Positions 17,932-26,469 of a stretch of DNA of 64,000 nt are shown piece by piece. The notes under the pieces are model-generated. The model made no database searches, was not told the origin of the DNA, and worked only from the letters and a program-made list of their open reading frames with translations. This DNA comes from Fimbriimonadaceae bacterium (GTDB lineage Bacteria; Armatimonadota; UBA10988). The position numbers were made by a program, and so were the translations under genes. The stretch is taken from contig JADZEX010000010.1 in NCBI GenBank assembly GCA_020850355.1, forward strand, positions 1 through 64,000. The letters are read 5' to 3'. Numbering within the stretch: position 1 is the first letter of the stretch; each line of letters starts with the position of its first letter.

Positions 17932-19968
17932 TCAAGCCAGGTGCGCCCAGACCAGCAGCAGGTCAATCGCCTTGATCCCGATGAACGGCACCGCCAGACC
18001 GCCGAGTCCGAATACCAACAGGTTACGTCGCAGCAGCTCTGCGGCCCCCACCGGGCGGTAGGCAACCCCCCGCAGAGCGACGGGGATCAGGGCTGGGATC
18101 ACCAGCGCGTTGAAGATCACTGCGGACAGAATCGCGCTCTGCGGCGTCGCCAGGCGCATGATGTTGAGTGCCTGCAGTTGCGGCAACGCCGCCACGAACA
18201 CTGCCGGGATGATGGCGAAGTACTTCGCCACATCGTTGGCGATGCTGAACGTGGTCAGCGCGCCGCGGGTCATCAGCATCTGCTTGCCCACGCTGACCAC
18301 ATCGATCAGCTTGGTCGGATTGCTGTCCAGGTCGACCATGTTGCCGGCTTCCTTGGCCGCCTGGGTGCCACTGATCATGGCCACCGCGACATCGGCCTGG
18401 GCCAGCGCCGGGGCATCGTTGGTGCCGTCGCCGGTCATCGCGACGAGGTGCCCAGCCGCCTGGTACTCGCGGATCAGCGCCAGTTTGGCCTCGGGCGTGG
18501 CCTCCGCCAAGAAGTCATCGACTCCCGCCTCAGCGGCGATGGCAGCCGCGGTCTTCGGGTTGTCGCCCGTGATCATCACCGTCTTGATGCCCATCCGGCG
18601 GAGCTCCGTAAAGCGCTCGCGGATGCCGCCCTTGACGATGTCCTTGAGGTGGATCACGCCCAGCGCGCGCGCCCCGTCGGCGACCACCAGCGGCGTGCCG
18701 CCGGACCTCGCGACCCGGTCGACCGCTTCGCGCAGCGCGTCGGGCAACTGCCCACCGAGCTCGCCCAGTTCGGCTTCCACGGCGTCCAAGGCCCCTTTCC
18801 GGATGGACCGGCCGGCCAGGTCCACGCCGCTCATCCGCGTCCGGGCGCTGAACTCGATGAAGGTCGCCCCGCTGGGGCCGAGGTCGGGCGCGCGGAGGCC
18901 GTAACGCTCCTTGGCCAGCACGACGATGCTGCGCCCCTCGGCCGTTTCGTCCGCCAGGCTGGAGAGCTGCGCGGCGGTGGCCAGCTCCAGCTCTGTCACG
19001 CCCGGCGCCGCGATGAACTCGGAGGCCTGCCGGTTGCCAAGGGTGATCGTGCCGGTCTTGTCGAGCAGCAGCACGTCCACGTCGCCGGCCGCCTCGACCG
19101 CTCGGCCGGACCTGGCGATCACATTGCGGGCGCTCAGCCGCGCGATCCCGGCAATCCCGATCGCAGCCAGCAGGCCGCCAATCGTGGTTGGGATCAGGCA
19201 GACCAGTAGCGCGACCAGGGTCGGCACAGCGAGACCGGCGCCGAACCACCCTGCCAACGGACGCAAGGTCACGCAGACCAGTAGGAACGCCAGCGTGAAG
19301 CCGGCCAGGACCAAGGTCAGCGCCACCTCGTTCGGCGTCTTCTGTCGTTGCGCGCCTTCGACCATCGCGATCATCCGGTCCAGGAAGCTCTCCCCCCGCG
19401 CGGCGGTGACCTCCACCACCAGCCAGTCGCTGGTCACGCGGGTACCGCCGGTGACCGCCGAGCGATCGCCGCCTGCTTCCCGGATCACCGGCGCCGATTC
19501 GCCGGTAATCGCGGATTCGTCGACCGACGCCACGCCCTCGACGACCGTCCCATCGGCCGCGATGATCTCGCCGCTCTCCACCCGCACGCGGTCACCCTTC
19601 AGCAACGTGCTGGCGCTCACCAGCGCCGGCTCGCCAGTCACCCGGCGGGCCATCACGTCGGTCCGGGCCGCCCGCAAAGCCGCCGCCTGCGCCGCGCCAC
19701 GCGCCTCGGCGACGGCCTCGGAGAGGTTGGCAAACCAGACCGTCAGCCAGAGCCAGAGCGAGACGCCAGCGTAGTAGCCGCAGTCTGGCGCCCCGGTGGC
19801 TTGCACGGTGGCCAGGGTGGTCACCACCGCGCCAAGTTCGGCGATCAGCATCACCGGATTGCGCAGCATCCGTCGCGGGTGCAGCATCAGGACCGCCTGC
19901 CAGCAGGCCGGCCGGAGCACCGCCGGGTCCCACAGTGCCGCGCTCGATCTTTGCCAGGTAGTCTCCAT
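17932..19968 (-). CDS. kdpB: KdpB P-type ATPase subunit
   Basis: A 678-residue P-type ATPase, the energy-coupling subunit of the high-affinity potassium pump. Visible are the actuator motif with TGES ([12 protein letters not shown]), the phosphorylation motif [13 protein letters not shown], the nucleotide-binding region, and the hinge [21 protein letters not shown]. Length matches E. coli KdpB. The serine of TGES, reported as a site of inhibitory phosphorylation in E. coli, is conserved. A strong AGGAGG site precedes the ATG, 9 bp after the kdpA stop. Confidence 0.97.
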   Translation of the reverse strand: METTWQRSSAALWDPAVLRPACWQAVLMLHPRRMLRNPVMLIAELGAVVTTLATVQATGAPDCGYYAGVSLWLWLTVWFANLSEAVAEARGAAQAAALRAARTDVMARRVTGEPALVSASTLLKGDRVRVESGEIIAADGTVVEGVASVDESAITGESAPVIREAGGDRSAVTGGTRVTSDWLVVEVTAARGESFLDRMIAMVEGAQRQKTPNEVALTLVLAGFTLAFLLVCVTLRPLAGWFGAGLAVPTLVALLVCLIPTTIGGLLAAIGIAGIARLSARNVIARSGRAVEAAGDVDVLLLDKTGTITLGNRQASEFIAAPGVTELELATAAQLSSLADETAEGRSIVVLAKERYGLRAPDLGPSGATFIEFSARTRMSGVDLAGRSIRKGALDAVEAELGELGGQLPDALREAVDRVARSGGTPLVVADGARALGVIHLKDIVKGGIRERFTELRRMGIKTVMITGDNPKTAAAIAAEAGVDDFLAEATPEAKLALIREYQAAGHLVAMTGDGTNDAPALAQADVAVAMISGTQAAKEAGNMVDLDSNPTKLIDVVSVGKQMLMTRGALTTFSIANDVAKYFAIIPAVFVAALPQLQALNIMRLATPQSAILSAVIFNALVIPALIPVALRGVAYRPVGAAELLRRNLLVFGLGGLAVPFIGIKAIDLLLVWAHLA

Positions 19969-19977
19969 GGCTTCCTC

Positions 19978-21621
19978 CTAGCGGGCCAGGTGCTCGGCCA
20001 CCGGCCCGAGTACTGCCACTGGCAGAAACAGCAGCGCCCCAATGATCAAGATGGTCGCCGCAAGCAGCAGCCCGAAGGTCAGGGTGTCGGTCCGGAACGT
20101 CCCGGCCGTCTCAGCCACCAGCCGCTTCTGCCCCAGCGACCCGGCCATCGCCAAGGGCAACAAGATGGGCAGGTAACGCGCCAGGAGCATCACCAACCCG
20201 GTGGCCACGTTCCAGGGCAGCGTGTTGTCGCCGAGACCCTCGAAGCCTGAGCCGTTGTTGGCCGCGGCCGAGGTGAACTCGTAGACGATCTCCGTCAGAC
20301 CGTGGCTGCCCGGGTTGGCGACAGTCGCTCGTCCGAGCGGCGTGGCGCAGAACAGCGCGGCTGGCAGCAGGATCAGCGCCGGGTGCAGCAGGAGCACGCC
20401 AATGGCCAACTGCATCTCACGCGTCTCGACCTTGCGGCCGAGGTACTCCGGCGTGCGCCCGACCATCATGCCCGCCAGAAAGGCGGCGGTGACGATGTAG
20501 ACGACGAGGTTGATCATCCCGACGCCGACCCCGCCGAAGACCATGTTGAGCCACATCCCGGTCAGCGGCACCAGGCCGGTCAGGGGGTTGAGGCTGTCGT
20601 GCATGCAGTTCACGCTGCCATTGCTGGTCGCGGTGGTGACGGCCGCCCAGGTCGGCCCGGCGGCAGCGCCGAAGCGCAACTCCTTGCCCTCCAGGTTCGG
20701 CCCCACGGTGGCGTTGAGCCCGGCCAGGGCGCGGGTCGGCGGTGCCTCGGTAGCCGTGGCCACACCCACCTTAGCGAGCATGAACGCCAGCATCACCGCG
20801 AACAGCGCCGTGGCGTGCCGGGGCCGGCCCGTGATCCGGCCAAACATCCAGGTGCTCGCCATCGCCAGCAGGACGATCGCCAGGCAGCTCAGCACATTGC
20901 TCAGCCAGGTCGGGTTCTCAAAGGGATGGCAGCTATTCGGGCCGAAGAAGCCGCCGCCGTTGGGGCCCAGTTGCTTGATGGCGACAAACGCGGCGACCGG
21001 CCCGCGAGCGATGGTCTGGGTAACGCCCTCCAGGGTCCGGGCCTCGACGGCGCCCTGCCAGGTCATCGGCACGCCTTGCCAGGCCAGCGGAGCCGCCAAC
21101 AGCAGTGCCAAGGGCAGCAGCACCAGGACCGTCGCGCGCAGCAGGTCGCGGCGGAAGCAGCCGACCGTCTGGCGCCCGGCCAAGGCCCGGGCGATCGCCG
21201 TCAGCGCCGCCAGGCCCGTCGCCGCACTGACGAACTGCAACCACTGCAGCGCCAGTTGCGACAGGTAACTCAGCATCACCTCGCCGCTGTAGTGCTGCAG
21301 GTTGGTGTTGGTCACGAAGCTGACCGCCGTGTGGAACACCAGGCTGGCAGTCAGTGGGCCCTTGCCATCTGGGTTGAGGGGCAGCCATTGCTGGCACGCC
21401 AGCAGCACCACCACGGCGCCGAGCATCACGGCGTTGAACACCAGCAAGGCCAGGCCGTAGCGCGGCCAGGTCTCCTCATCACCGGGCGCCAGGCGCTGCT
21501 CCCACCGCTCGCGCCAGGCGCAGCCCGGTGGTGGATCCAGCGCCCACCGCAGGTACCAGCCCAGTGGCCAAGACAGCCCGACCGCCAGGATCAGGACCGC
21601 ACCAGGTACGACCATTGACAT
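19978..21621 (-). CDS. kdpA: KdpA potassium-binding channel-like subunit
   Basis: A 547-residue membrane protein with ten predicted helices. The four selectivity-filter-type loops are recognisable: TNTNLQHYSGE, GPNGGGFFGPNSCHPFENP, ATSNGSVNCMHDSLNP and SAAANNGSGFEGLG. The first-loop residue corresponding to Trp in E. coli is Leu here. The ATG at 21621 has GGAG six bases upstream; a second ATG two codons later is possible, and the longer upstream frame overlaps kdpF and is rejected. It takes up potassium with KdpB providing energy. Confidence 0.95.
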   Translation of the reverse strand: MSMVVPGAVLILAVGLSWPLGWYLRWALDPPPGCAWRERWEQRLAPGDEETWPRYGLALLVFNAVMLGAVVVLLACQQWLPLNPDGKGPLTASLVFHTAVSFVTNTNLQHYSGEVMLSYLSQLALQWLQFVSAATGLAALTAIARALAGRQTVGCFRRDLLRATVLVLLPLALLLAAPLAWQGVPMTWQGAVEARTLEGVTQTIARGPVAAFVAIKQLGPNGGGFFGPNSCHPFENPTWLSNVLSCLAIVLLAMASTWMFGRITGRPRHATALFAVMLAFMLAKVGVATATEAPPTRALAGLNATVGPNLEGKELRFGAAAGPTWAAVTTATSNGSVNCMHDSLNPLTGLVPLTGMWLNMVFGGVGVGMINLVVYIVTAAFLAGMMVGRTPEYLGRKVETREMQLAIGVLLLHPALILLPAALFCATPLGRATVANPGSHGLTEIVYEFTSAAANNGSGFEGLGDNTLPWNVATGLVMLLARYLPILLPLAMAGSLGQKRLVAETAGTFRTDTLTFGLLLAATILIIGALLFLPVAVLGPVAEHLAR

Positions 21622-21634
21622 TGCGCTCTCCCCG

Positions 21635-21727
21635 CTAGAACGCCTCCGGGGCGACCAGCACGTAGACCAGGAAGGCCGCCGCCCCAACCGCCGCGAGGGT
21701 CGAAAAGACTGTAGCAAACGTCGCCAT
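21635..21727 (-). CDS. kdpF: KdpF small membrane peptide, first gene of the kdp operon
   Basis: A 30-codon gene, ATG at 21727 with a GGAG site 7 nt upstream and TAG 13 bp before the kdpA start. The peptide is one hydrophobic helix ([18 protein letters not shown]) ending in the short PEAF tail, matching the YLVYALLRPERF-type ending of KdpF from other bacteria. KdpF binds and stabilises KdpA in the KdpFABC complex. Its position and ending make the call firm despite the small size. Confidence 0.9.
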   Translation of the reverse strand: MATFATVFSTLAAVGAAAFLVYVLVAPEAF

Positions 21728-21865
21728 CGCCACACTCCACGGCTGCCGCCCAGCCGTGCCAACAGCATCGCCAAGAGCGCGTCAAGACGGGCTTAAGGAA
21801 GGCGGTCGCGGCAGCAAGAACGCATCCAGATCCGCCGCCGCTAGCCGTCCGCCAACCGCATTCTC

Positions 21866-21894
21866 GTGACAGCATCACGGGCGGCGGCTATGAT
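21866..21894 (+). promoter_or_regulatory. Promoter of the pseudopilin gene at 21913
   Basis: GTGACA (21866-21871) and TATGAT (21889-21894) spaced by 17 bp. Transcription would start near 21901, giving a leader of only about 12 nt that begins at the AGGAG ribosome binding site. Confidence 0.6.
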
Positions 21895-21912
21895 GCCGCC
21901 AGGAGTTGGGCG

Positions 21913-22659
21913 ATGCGGCGGCGCGCGTTCACGTTGATCGAGCTGCTGGTGGTGATCGCCATCATCGCGATCTTGGCCGCGATCTTGTTTCCGGTGTTCG
22001 CCAAGGCAAGGGAGAAGGCTCGGCAGACGCGCTGCCTCAGCCAGCTTCACCAGATCGGGATGGGGTTGACGATGTACCTGCAGGACTGCGAAGCCTATCC
22101 GCAGATGTCGGCCCCGGCGAGCGCGGTACCGCGGACCAAGTGGCCAGACCTGATCTGGCCCTACGTCAAGAGCACGCAACTCTTCATTTGTCCGAACGCC
22201 GACCCGGCGCTATTCAGTCGACGCTTCACGCACGATCCGAACCTGACTTACGGCGGGTACGGCTACAACTACCAGTACCTCGGCAACAGCCGGCTGGCCT
22301 GGACGGCGATCGACGCGAACATCAGTGTGCCGGCCTCGACCATCGCGCTGGCCGACACCGACGGCACGCGGCGGGACGACGGCTCGGTCGGGGCGGGGCA
22401 GTACACCCTGGACCCGCCCTGGCCGAGCACGCGGGGCAGCGGGCAGCCCGAGGGGTACTACGGCACCGGCAGCGAGTGTGGCAGCGGCGCCCAGGGCTGT
22501 CGAGCCCGGCCGGCGGAGCGGCACAACGAGCTGGTCAACGTGGCCTACGCCGATGGCCACTCGAAAGCCGTCAAGCGGTCCACGATGGACGACCTCAACC
22601 GCGATGGGACCTGGGACAACGGCTTCTGGAATGGTGTCGCCGACGCGGCCGTGCGTTGA
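21913..22659 (+). CDS. Type IV pilin-like (DUF1559) protein
   Basis: A 248-residue pseudopilin with a very short leader (MRRRA) before [18 protein letters not shown] and the [18 protein letters not shown] extension. The residue before the processed Phe is Ala, not the usual Gly, which could slow or alter prepilin peptidase cleavage. The C-terminal H-x9-DG motif ([16 protein letters not shown]) is intact. The central region is Gly/Tyr rich. It is a single gene behind its own promoter, divergent from kdp; its stop codon directly abuts the stop of the convergent sdpI-like gene with no space for a terminator. Family function unknown. Confidence 0.85.
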   Translation: MRRRAFTLIELLVVIAIIAILAAILFPVFAKAREKARQTRCLSQLHQIGMGLTMYLQDCEAYPQMSAPASAVPRTKWPDLIWPYVKSTQLFICPNADPALFSRRFTHDPNLTYGGYGYNYQYLGNSRLAWTAIDANISVPASTIALADTDGTRRDDGSVGAGQYTLDPPWPSTRGSGQPEGYYGTGSECGSGAQGCRARPAERHNELVNVAYADGHSKAVKRSTMDDLNRDGTWDNGFWNGVADAAVR

Positions 22660-23310
22660 TCACTGGCGATGGTGGAGCTGGCGGAAGAGCCACCAGGAGT
22701 AGCCACAGGGCAGCAGCGCGAAGAGCAGGATCAGCACCAGGATGGCGCCGAACTGCACAGCCGGCGGGGCGAAGGCGCCGGTCAGGACCACCAGCAGGCC
22801 GGTGGCCACGCCACACCAGCCGCCCAGGCGGTGCGTCTGGGTCCAGACCACCTCATCGGCCAACGTCCAGGGCGTGCGGATGCCGACCAGGCGGTTGGAG
22901 CGGATCCGCGGCAGCACATTGCCCAGGACCACGAACAGCACTCCCACGAGGACCGTCAAGCTGCCGGCTTGGAGGTGCAGATCCGGGCTCAGCGCGGCGC
23001 GCAGCGTCAGGCCGTGCAGCCCGGTGAAGAAGGCCGCCAGGGCCAGTTGGATCACGCCGATGGCGTCGGCCGAGCGCCGGATGTGCTCCTGACGGCGCTC
23101 GAAGCGCAAGGCCAGTGGCAGCAGGAGCGCGATGGCGGCCGTCCAGCCAGGCCCCAGCAGCACCGCCAGCCACTTCGAGCCAAAGCCGTCGGCGGTGCCG
23201 TCAAGCCCCCAGTGGATCGGCATCGGATCCGGCAGCCGCGGCCAGAGCACCGCCGCCACCAGCAGTTGCAGTCCCGCCAACAGCAGCCCCAGCAGACTCG
23301 TTGCGCGCAT
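22660..23310 (-). CDS. SdpI/DUF1648 family membrane protein
   Basis: A 216-residue membrane protein with about six helices. The first external loop carries the DUF1648 signature LPDPMPIHWGLDGTADGFGSK; the C-terminal half has the SdpI-type block IRSNRLVGIRTPWTLADEVVWTQTHRLGG. In Bacillus subtilis SdpI gives immunity to the SdpC toxin and sequesters the repressor SdpR; most homologues have no known toxin partner, and none is seen here. The ATG has a GGGAG site and lies inside the end of the regulator gene, which is overlapped by 110 bp, so the two are an operon. Confidence 0.85.
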   Translation of the reverse strand: MRATSLLGLLLAGLQLLVAAVLWPRLPDPMPIHWGLDGTADGFGSKWLAVLLGPGWTAAIALLLPLALRFERRQEHIRRSADAIGVIQLALAAFFTGLHGLTLRAALSPDLHLQAGSLTVLVGVLFVVLGNVLPRIRSNRLVGIRTPWTLADEVVWTQTHRLGGWCGVATGLLVVLTGAFAPPAVQFGAILVLILLFALLPCGYSWWLFRQLHHRQ

Positions 23311-23584
23311 GATGCATCTCCCGCTCGACGGCGAAGAGGTCCCACAGCAGCGTCAGCATCTCTTGAAAGACCGTCGCGTTGACGCGGTAGAAGACGAACT
23401 GCCCGCGCTTCTCGCGGTCCAGCAGTCCGGCCTGCGTCAACACGCCGAGGTGATGCGACAAGGTCGGCTTGCTGCAGGCAAACTCCGCCGCCAGCTCGCC
23501 AGCGGTCAGCTCGCCCTCGCGCCGCAACCGGGCCAGAATGCTCCGCCGGTCGGGATGACTCAACGCCTCGAAAACCCGGTTCAT
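23201..23584 (-). CDS. ArsR-family (SdpR-like) transcriptional repressor
   Basis: A 127-residue ArsR-type winged-helix protein: FEALSHPDRRSILARLR, recognition helix region CSKPTLSHHLGVLTQAGLLDREKRGQFVFYRVN. No metal-binding Cys pair is seen, as in SdpR-type regulators. The family domain ends at about residue 91; residues 92-127 are read in a second frame through the start of the sdpI-like gene, are Ala/Gly rich, and use codons with few G/C third positions, unlike the domain itself. That tail is therefore probably recent read-through. An operator-like palindrome overlaps the -10 of its promoter, suggesting autoregulation. Confidence 0.85.
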   Translation of the reverse strand: MNRVFEALSHPDRRSILARLRREGELTAGELAAEFACSKPTLSHHLGVLTQAGLLDREKRGQFVFYRVNATVFQEMLTLLWDLFAVEREMHHARNESAGAAVGGTATAGGGGALAAAAGSDADPLGA

Positions 23585-23610
23585 CGGACTCCTGTTCGAT
23601 GCTTCGGTAG

Positions 23611-23626
23611 TTAGGCAATAGTCTAA
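23611..23626. promoter_or_regulatory. Operator-like palindrome for the ArsR-family repressor
   Basis: TTAG and CTAA arms separated by 8 bp, in the form TTAGgcaatagtCTAA, with partial symmetry extending inwards (GC/GT). It overlaps the -10 hexamer of the regulator promoter, the usual place for ArsR-family autorepression. AT-rich compared with its surroundings. Confidence 0.5.
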
Positions 23627-23648
23627 TCAATCGCTTTGGCGATGTCAA
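23620..23648 (-). promoter_or_regulatory. Promoter of the sdpR-sdpI-like operon
   Basis: On the minus strand TTGACA (23643-23648) and TAGACT (23620-23625) are separated by exactly 17 bp. The -10 is covered by the TTAG/CTAA palindrome. Confidence 0.7.
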
Positions 23649-23729
23649 GGGGATTCGGACGCGCGCCGTGCGGTGGGTTGGCGCAGGATCGGTGGGGCCG
23701 CCGGGGAACCGCGCGGCGGGAGCGGTGCG

Positions 23730-25781
23730 ATGGCGTTGAGCTGCCTGGCGGTGCTGGGTTCGGGTCTGTTGGCGACGCCGCCAGCGGCGGAGTGGGGCGA
23801 CAAGACGTTCGTGGCGTGGGTGCAGGTAGGCGATCTGGACCAGCGCGGCGGCGCGGTGCTGACTCTGGACGACCAGGGCGGAGGGTTCGACGCGCTGGTC
23901 TACGGCGAGCGCACGCCGCGGCGCTGGATGCCGGGCAGCGACAGCTTCCGGCGCACCCCGGGCGACCAGGAGCGCTGGCCCGCCGAGGCGGCCGTGCCGG
24001 GGCAATGGGTGGTGGTGGCGGCGGTCTACGAGGGCCGCACGGTCACGCTCTACCGCGATGGCCTGGTCTACAGCCGCAGCGCGGTGGCCGAGCCGCGCGG
24101 CTTCCCGGCCGACAGCGTCGTGCTGCTCGGGCTGCGCCACCTCGAAGCGGGTGACCGCGCCTGCTTCACCGGTCGCCTGCGCGAGGCGCGGCTCTACGAC
24201 CGAGCGTTGTCGCCCGCGCAGATCGCCGCGCTGGCGCCGGGTCAGGCCGACCCGCAGCCGCGCGGCTGGTGGACCTTCGAAACGGGCGCCGTGCGCGACC
24301 GGTGCGGCAACTTCCCGCCCGGCAGCCTGCAGGGCGACGCGCGGCTTGAGGGCGGCGAGCTGGTTCTGCCGCCGGGCGAGAGCTGGGTGCTGATCGGCTC
24401 GTTGGCTCAGTCGGCCGACCTCCGCTCGCCGCTGCACTATCGGCCGCCGATCGGCCGGCTGGGCGACCCGATTCCGTTCTACTGGCGCGGCGAGTACCAC
24501 GTCTTCTACCTGCCGGGCAGCGCCGGCCCGGTCAACTGGGAACACCTCGTGAGCCGCGACCTGGTCACCTGGCAGCGGCTGCCGACCGCTCTGCGACCCG
24601 ATCGCAGCGATGCCGCCGGGCCGGACGGCGGCGCGATGTTCACGGGCTGTGTGGTGGAGCACCAGGGGGCGTTCAACATCTTCTACACCGGTCACAACCC
24701 TGGCCACCGCGCCCACCGCGAGGTGGTCCGCCACGCCACCAGCCCCGACCTGATCACCTGGACGAAGCAGCGCGACTGGATGCTGCCGCCGGATGGGCAG
24801 CTCTACAGCGCCAGGCCAGACGCCGACTTCCGCGATCCATATGTCTTCTGGAACGAGGACGAACGCTGCTGGTGGATGCTGCTGTACGCCCGCGACGCCA
24901 CGTCCAACGCCGAAGTTCAGGCGCTGTTCACCTCGCCGGACTTGCTGCGATGGACCGCGCAGCCGCCGCTGCAAGGGGTGCTGGGGCAGGAGTGCCCGGA
25001 CCTGTTCAGCCTCGGCGACCGGCACTACCTGCTGGGCGGGGGCTGGTACAGCTCGGCCGGTGCGCGCCGCGGGATGTACGACCGGGTCGCCGCGCACGAC
25101 GTGATCGATCGGCCGCAGCTCTACGCCGGCAAGCGGCTGTTCGACGGACAGCGGCAGGTCTGGTTTGCCTGGATCTGGGATAGCGCCACCCGCCGCGACG
25201 GCGGCCCGGCGACCTGGGGCGGCACGCTCTGCCTGCCACGTGAGCTCTACCAGGTGGCGCCAGGCGAGCTGGGTTGTCGGCCGGTCCGCGAGGCGCTGGA
25301 GCGCTGTCGGCGGGTGGTCTGCGACCTCACCAGCCTGCCGCCCGCCGAGACGCCGCGCGCCGTCTGGGAGTCCGCCCCAGGCCGCCTGACCGGCCGCGCC
25401 AGCAGTCCGGTCCAGTACAGCCTGCCGGTACCCGACAGCTACCTGCTCGACGCGCAGGTCCAGCTTTCCGCTGGCGCGGTGCTGGAGGTGGTCTGCCGCC
25501 AGCAGCCGGACGGCGACGGCTACCGGCTGGTCCTCGACCAGGCCGCCGGACGCGTACAACTTCAGGGACCAGGCTACCGGTACGAGCGGCCCTGCCCGCT
25601 GCCCGCCGGGCAACCCCTGAAGCTGCAGGTCTTCGTGACAGGTACCGTGCTGGAGGCCTTCATCGACGACCGCGTGGCGCTGACCGGCCGGGCTTACAAC
25701 CATCCCAGCGGCCGCCTCGGACTGGCGCTGCGCACGGGCGAAGCGCGCTTCGACCACCTGACAGTCCGGACCGCGGAGTGA
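23730..25781 (+). CDS. Secreted LamG plus GH32-like five-bladed propeller protein
   Basis: A 683-residue protein: signal peptide, a LamG/concanavalin-like domain to about residue 170 (GRLREARLYDRALSPAQIAAL is its typical ending), then a GH32-type propeller and a C-terminal beta-sandwich (AFIDDRVALTGRAYNH, GLALRTGEARF). GH32 enzymes hydrolyse beta-fructans or sucrose. The three catalytic positions can be matched: Asp246 in GDPIPFYWRGEYHVFY (in place of the usual NDPNG block), Asp369 in FRDPYVF and Glu421 in GQECPDLF. The altered first motif makes substrate doubtful; related GH43/68 activities are possible. The start at 23730 follows a GGGAG site and begins the signal peptide. Confidence 0.75.
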   Translation: MALSCLAVLGSGLLATPPAAEWGDKTFVAWVQVGDLDQRGGAVLTLDDQGGGFDALVYGERTPRRWMPGSDSFRRTPGDQERWPAEAAVPGQWVVVAAVYEGRTVTLYRDGLVYSRSAVAEPRGFPADSVVLLGLRHLEAGDRACFTGRLREARLYDRALSPAQIAALAPGQADPQPRGWWTFETGAVRDRCGNFPPGSLQGDARLEGGELVLPPGESWVLIGSLAQSADLRSPLHYRPPIGRLGDPIPFYWRGEYHVFYLPGSAGPVNWEHLVSRDLVTWQRLPTALRPDRSDAAGPDGGAMFTGCVVEHQGAFNIFYTGHNPGHRAHREVVRHATSPDLITWTKQRDWMLPPDGQLYSARPDADFRDPYVFWNEDERCWWMLLYARDATSNAEVQALFTSPDLLRWTAQPPLQGVLGQECPDLFSLGDRHYLLGGGWYSSAGARRGMYDRVAAHDVIDRPQLYAGKRLFDGQRQVWFAWIWDSATRRDGGPATWGGTLCLPRELYQVAPGELGCRPVREALERCRRVVCDLTSLPPAETPRAVWESAPGRLTGRASSPVQYSLPVPDSYLLDAQVQLSAGAVLEVVCRQQPDGDGYRLVLDQAAGRVQLQGPGYRYERPCPLPAGQPLKLQVFVTGTVLEAFIDDRVALTGRAYNHPSGRLGLALRTGEARFDHLTVRTAE

Positions 25782-25803
25782 GCGGAGCGGGTCAGGACTG
25801 CGC

Positions 25804-25809
25804 TATACT
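25804..25809 (+). promoter_or_regulatory. -10 element before the Uma2 gene
   Basis: TATACT in the 46 bp gap between the GH32-like gene and the Uma2 gene, 18 bp before the ATG. No -35 hexamer or extended TG was found, so this is a weak call. Confidence 0.3.
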
Positions 25810-25827
25810 GATCCCTGGGAGCGTCCG

Positions 25828-26442
25828 ATGGCGGAACCCGTAACCCAAGCCCCCGCCCGCCAACTGTCCGTCGCCGAGTACCTCTGCGACGAGCACCTTG
25901 ACGCGCATTGCGAGTTGGTTGCCGGGGAGGTGGTGGCGATGGCTCCTGTGAACGAAGGCCACCAGAGCCTGGTGGGTTACCTGCTGGCGCTGCTGCGCGA
26001 GCCGGTGGAGGACAGCGGCCGCGGCCGGGTGCTGTTCGAGCCGTTCCAGGTGCGGGTCAACGAGACGACCTGTCGAGCCCCGGACATCGCCGTGGTAATG
26101 GGCGAGCGGGCCGCGCGGGTTCAGCCGCTGGTTTTCGAAGGGGGCCCGGATCTGGTGATCGAGGTGGCCAGTCCCAGCACCCGGGCCGTGGATCGGGGAA
26201 CCAAGTTCTACGAGTACGAAGCCGCCGGCGTGCTGGAGTACTGGATCCTCGACCCGGCCCGGCGAGCTGCCGAGTTCTACCGGCTGGACCGGGACGGTTG
26301 TCTGCAGGCCGCTCTACCCGACGCCATCAGCGGACGCTACGAGAGCGTGGCGATACCAGGGCTCTGGTTGCTGGTCTCCTGGCTGTGGGAGCGCCTGCCG
26401 TTACGCGAAGTGCGTCGGCAATGGGGGCAGTCCGGCGACTGA
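25828..26442 (+). CDS. Uma2 family (DUF820) PD-(D/E)XK nuclease-like protein
   Basis: A 204-residue Uma2-type protein. The restriction-endonuclease-like core is complete: Asp86 in RAPDIAVV, Glu112 in LVIEVASPST and Lys126 in GTKFYEYEAAGVLEYWILDP. These proteins occur in many copies in Cyanobacteria, Chloroflexi, Planctomycetes and Armatimonadota; the biological role is not established, though a nuclease activity is predicted. It stands alone with its own weak -10, and its stop codon is built into a hairpin shared with the convergent URO-D-like gene. Confidence 0.85.
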   Translation: MAEPVTQAPARQLSVAEYLCDEHLDAHCELVAGEVVAMAPVNEGHQSLVGYLLALLREPVEDSGRGRVLFEPFQVRVNETTCRAPDIAVVMGERAARVQPLVFEGGPDLVIEVASPSTRAVDRGTKFYEYEAAGVLEYWILDPARRAAEFYRLDRDGCLQAALPDAISGRYESVAIPGLWLLVSWLWERLPLREVRRQWGQSGD

Positions 26443-26469
26443 GGCAGCCTTCGGCGGCCGGCTCAGTCG
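26436..26469. terminator. Hairpin containing both convergent stop codons
   Basis: Outer stem CGACTGAG/CTCAGTCG with an inner GCC-TTC-GGC turn containing a C(UUCG)G tetraloop. The stop codon of the Uma2 gene (TGA) and that of the minus-strand gene (TGA) both lie within the arms, so the palindrome serves both genes in 34 bp. Confidence 0.6.

Noticed and set aside
21757-21785. Possible kdp promoter, TTGACG 17 bp from TTGGCA on the minus strand
   Set aside because: The -10 matches poorly (three of six bases); the kdp promoter is likely activated by KdpE and need not match the consensus, but this site is not secure.
22640-22680. Terminator expected between the convergent pseudopilin and sdpI-like genes
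   Set aside because: The two stop codons abut and no inverted repeat is present; likewise at 38041-38043.
23052-25757. A 900-codon minus-strand frame opposite the GH32-like gene
   Set aside because: It also covers parts of the sdpR-sdpI-like genes in another frame and has no family motif.
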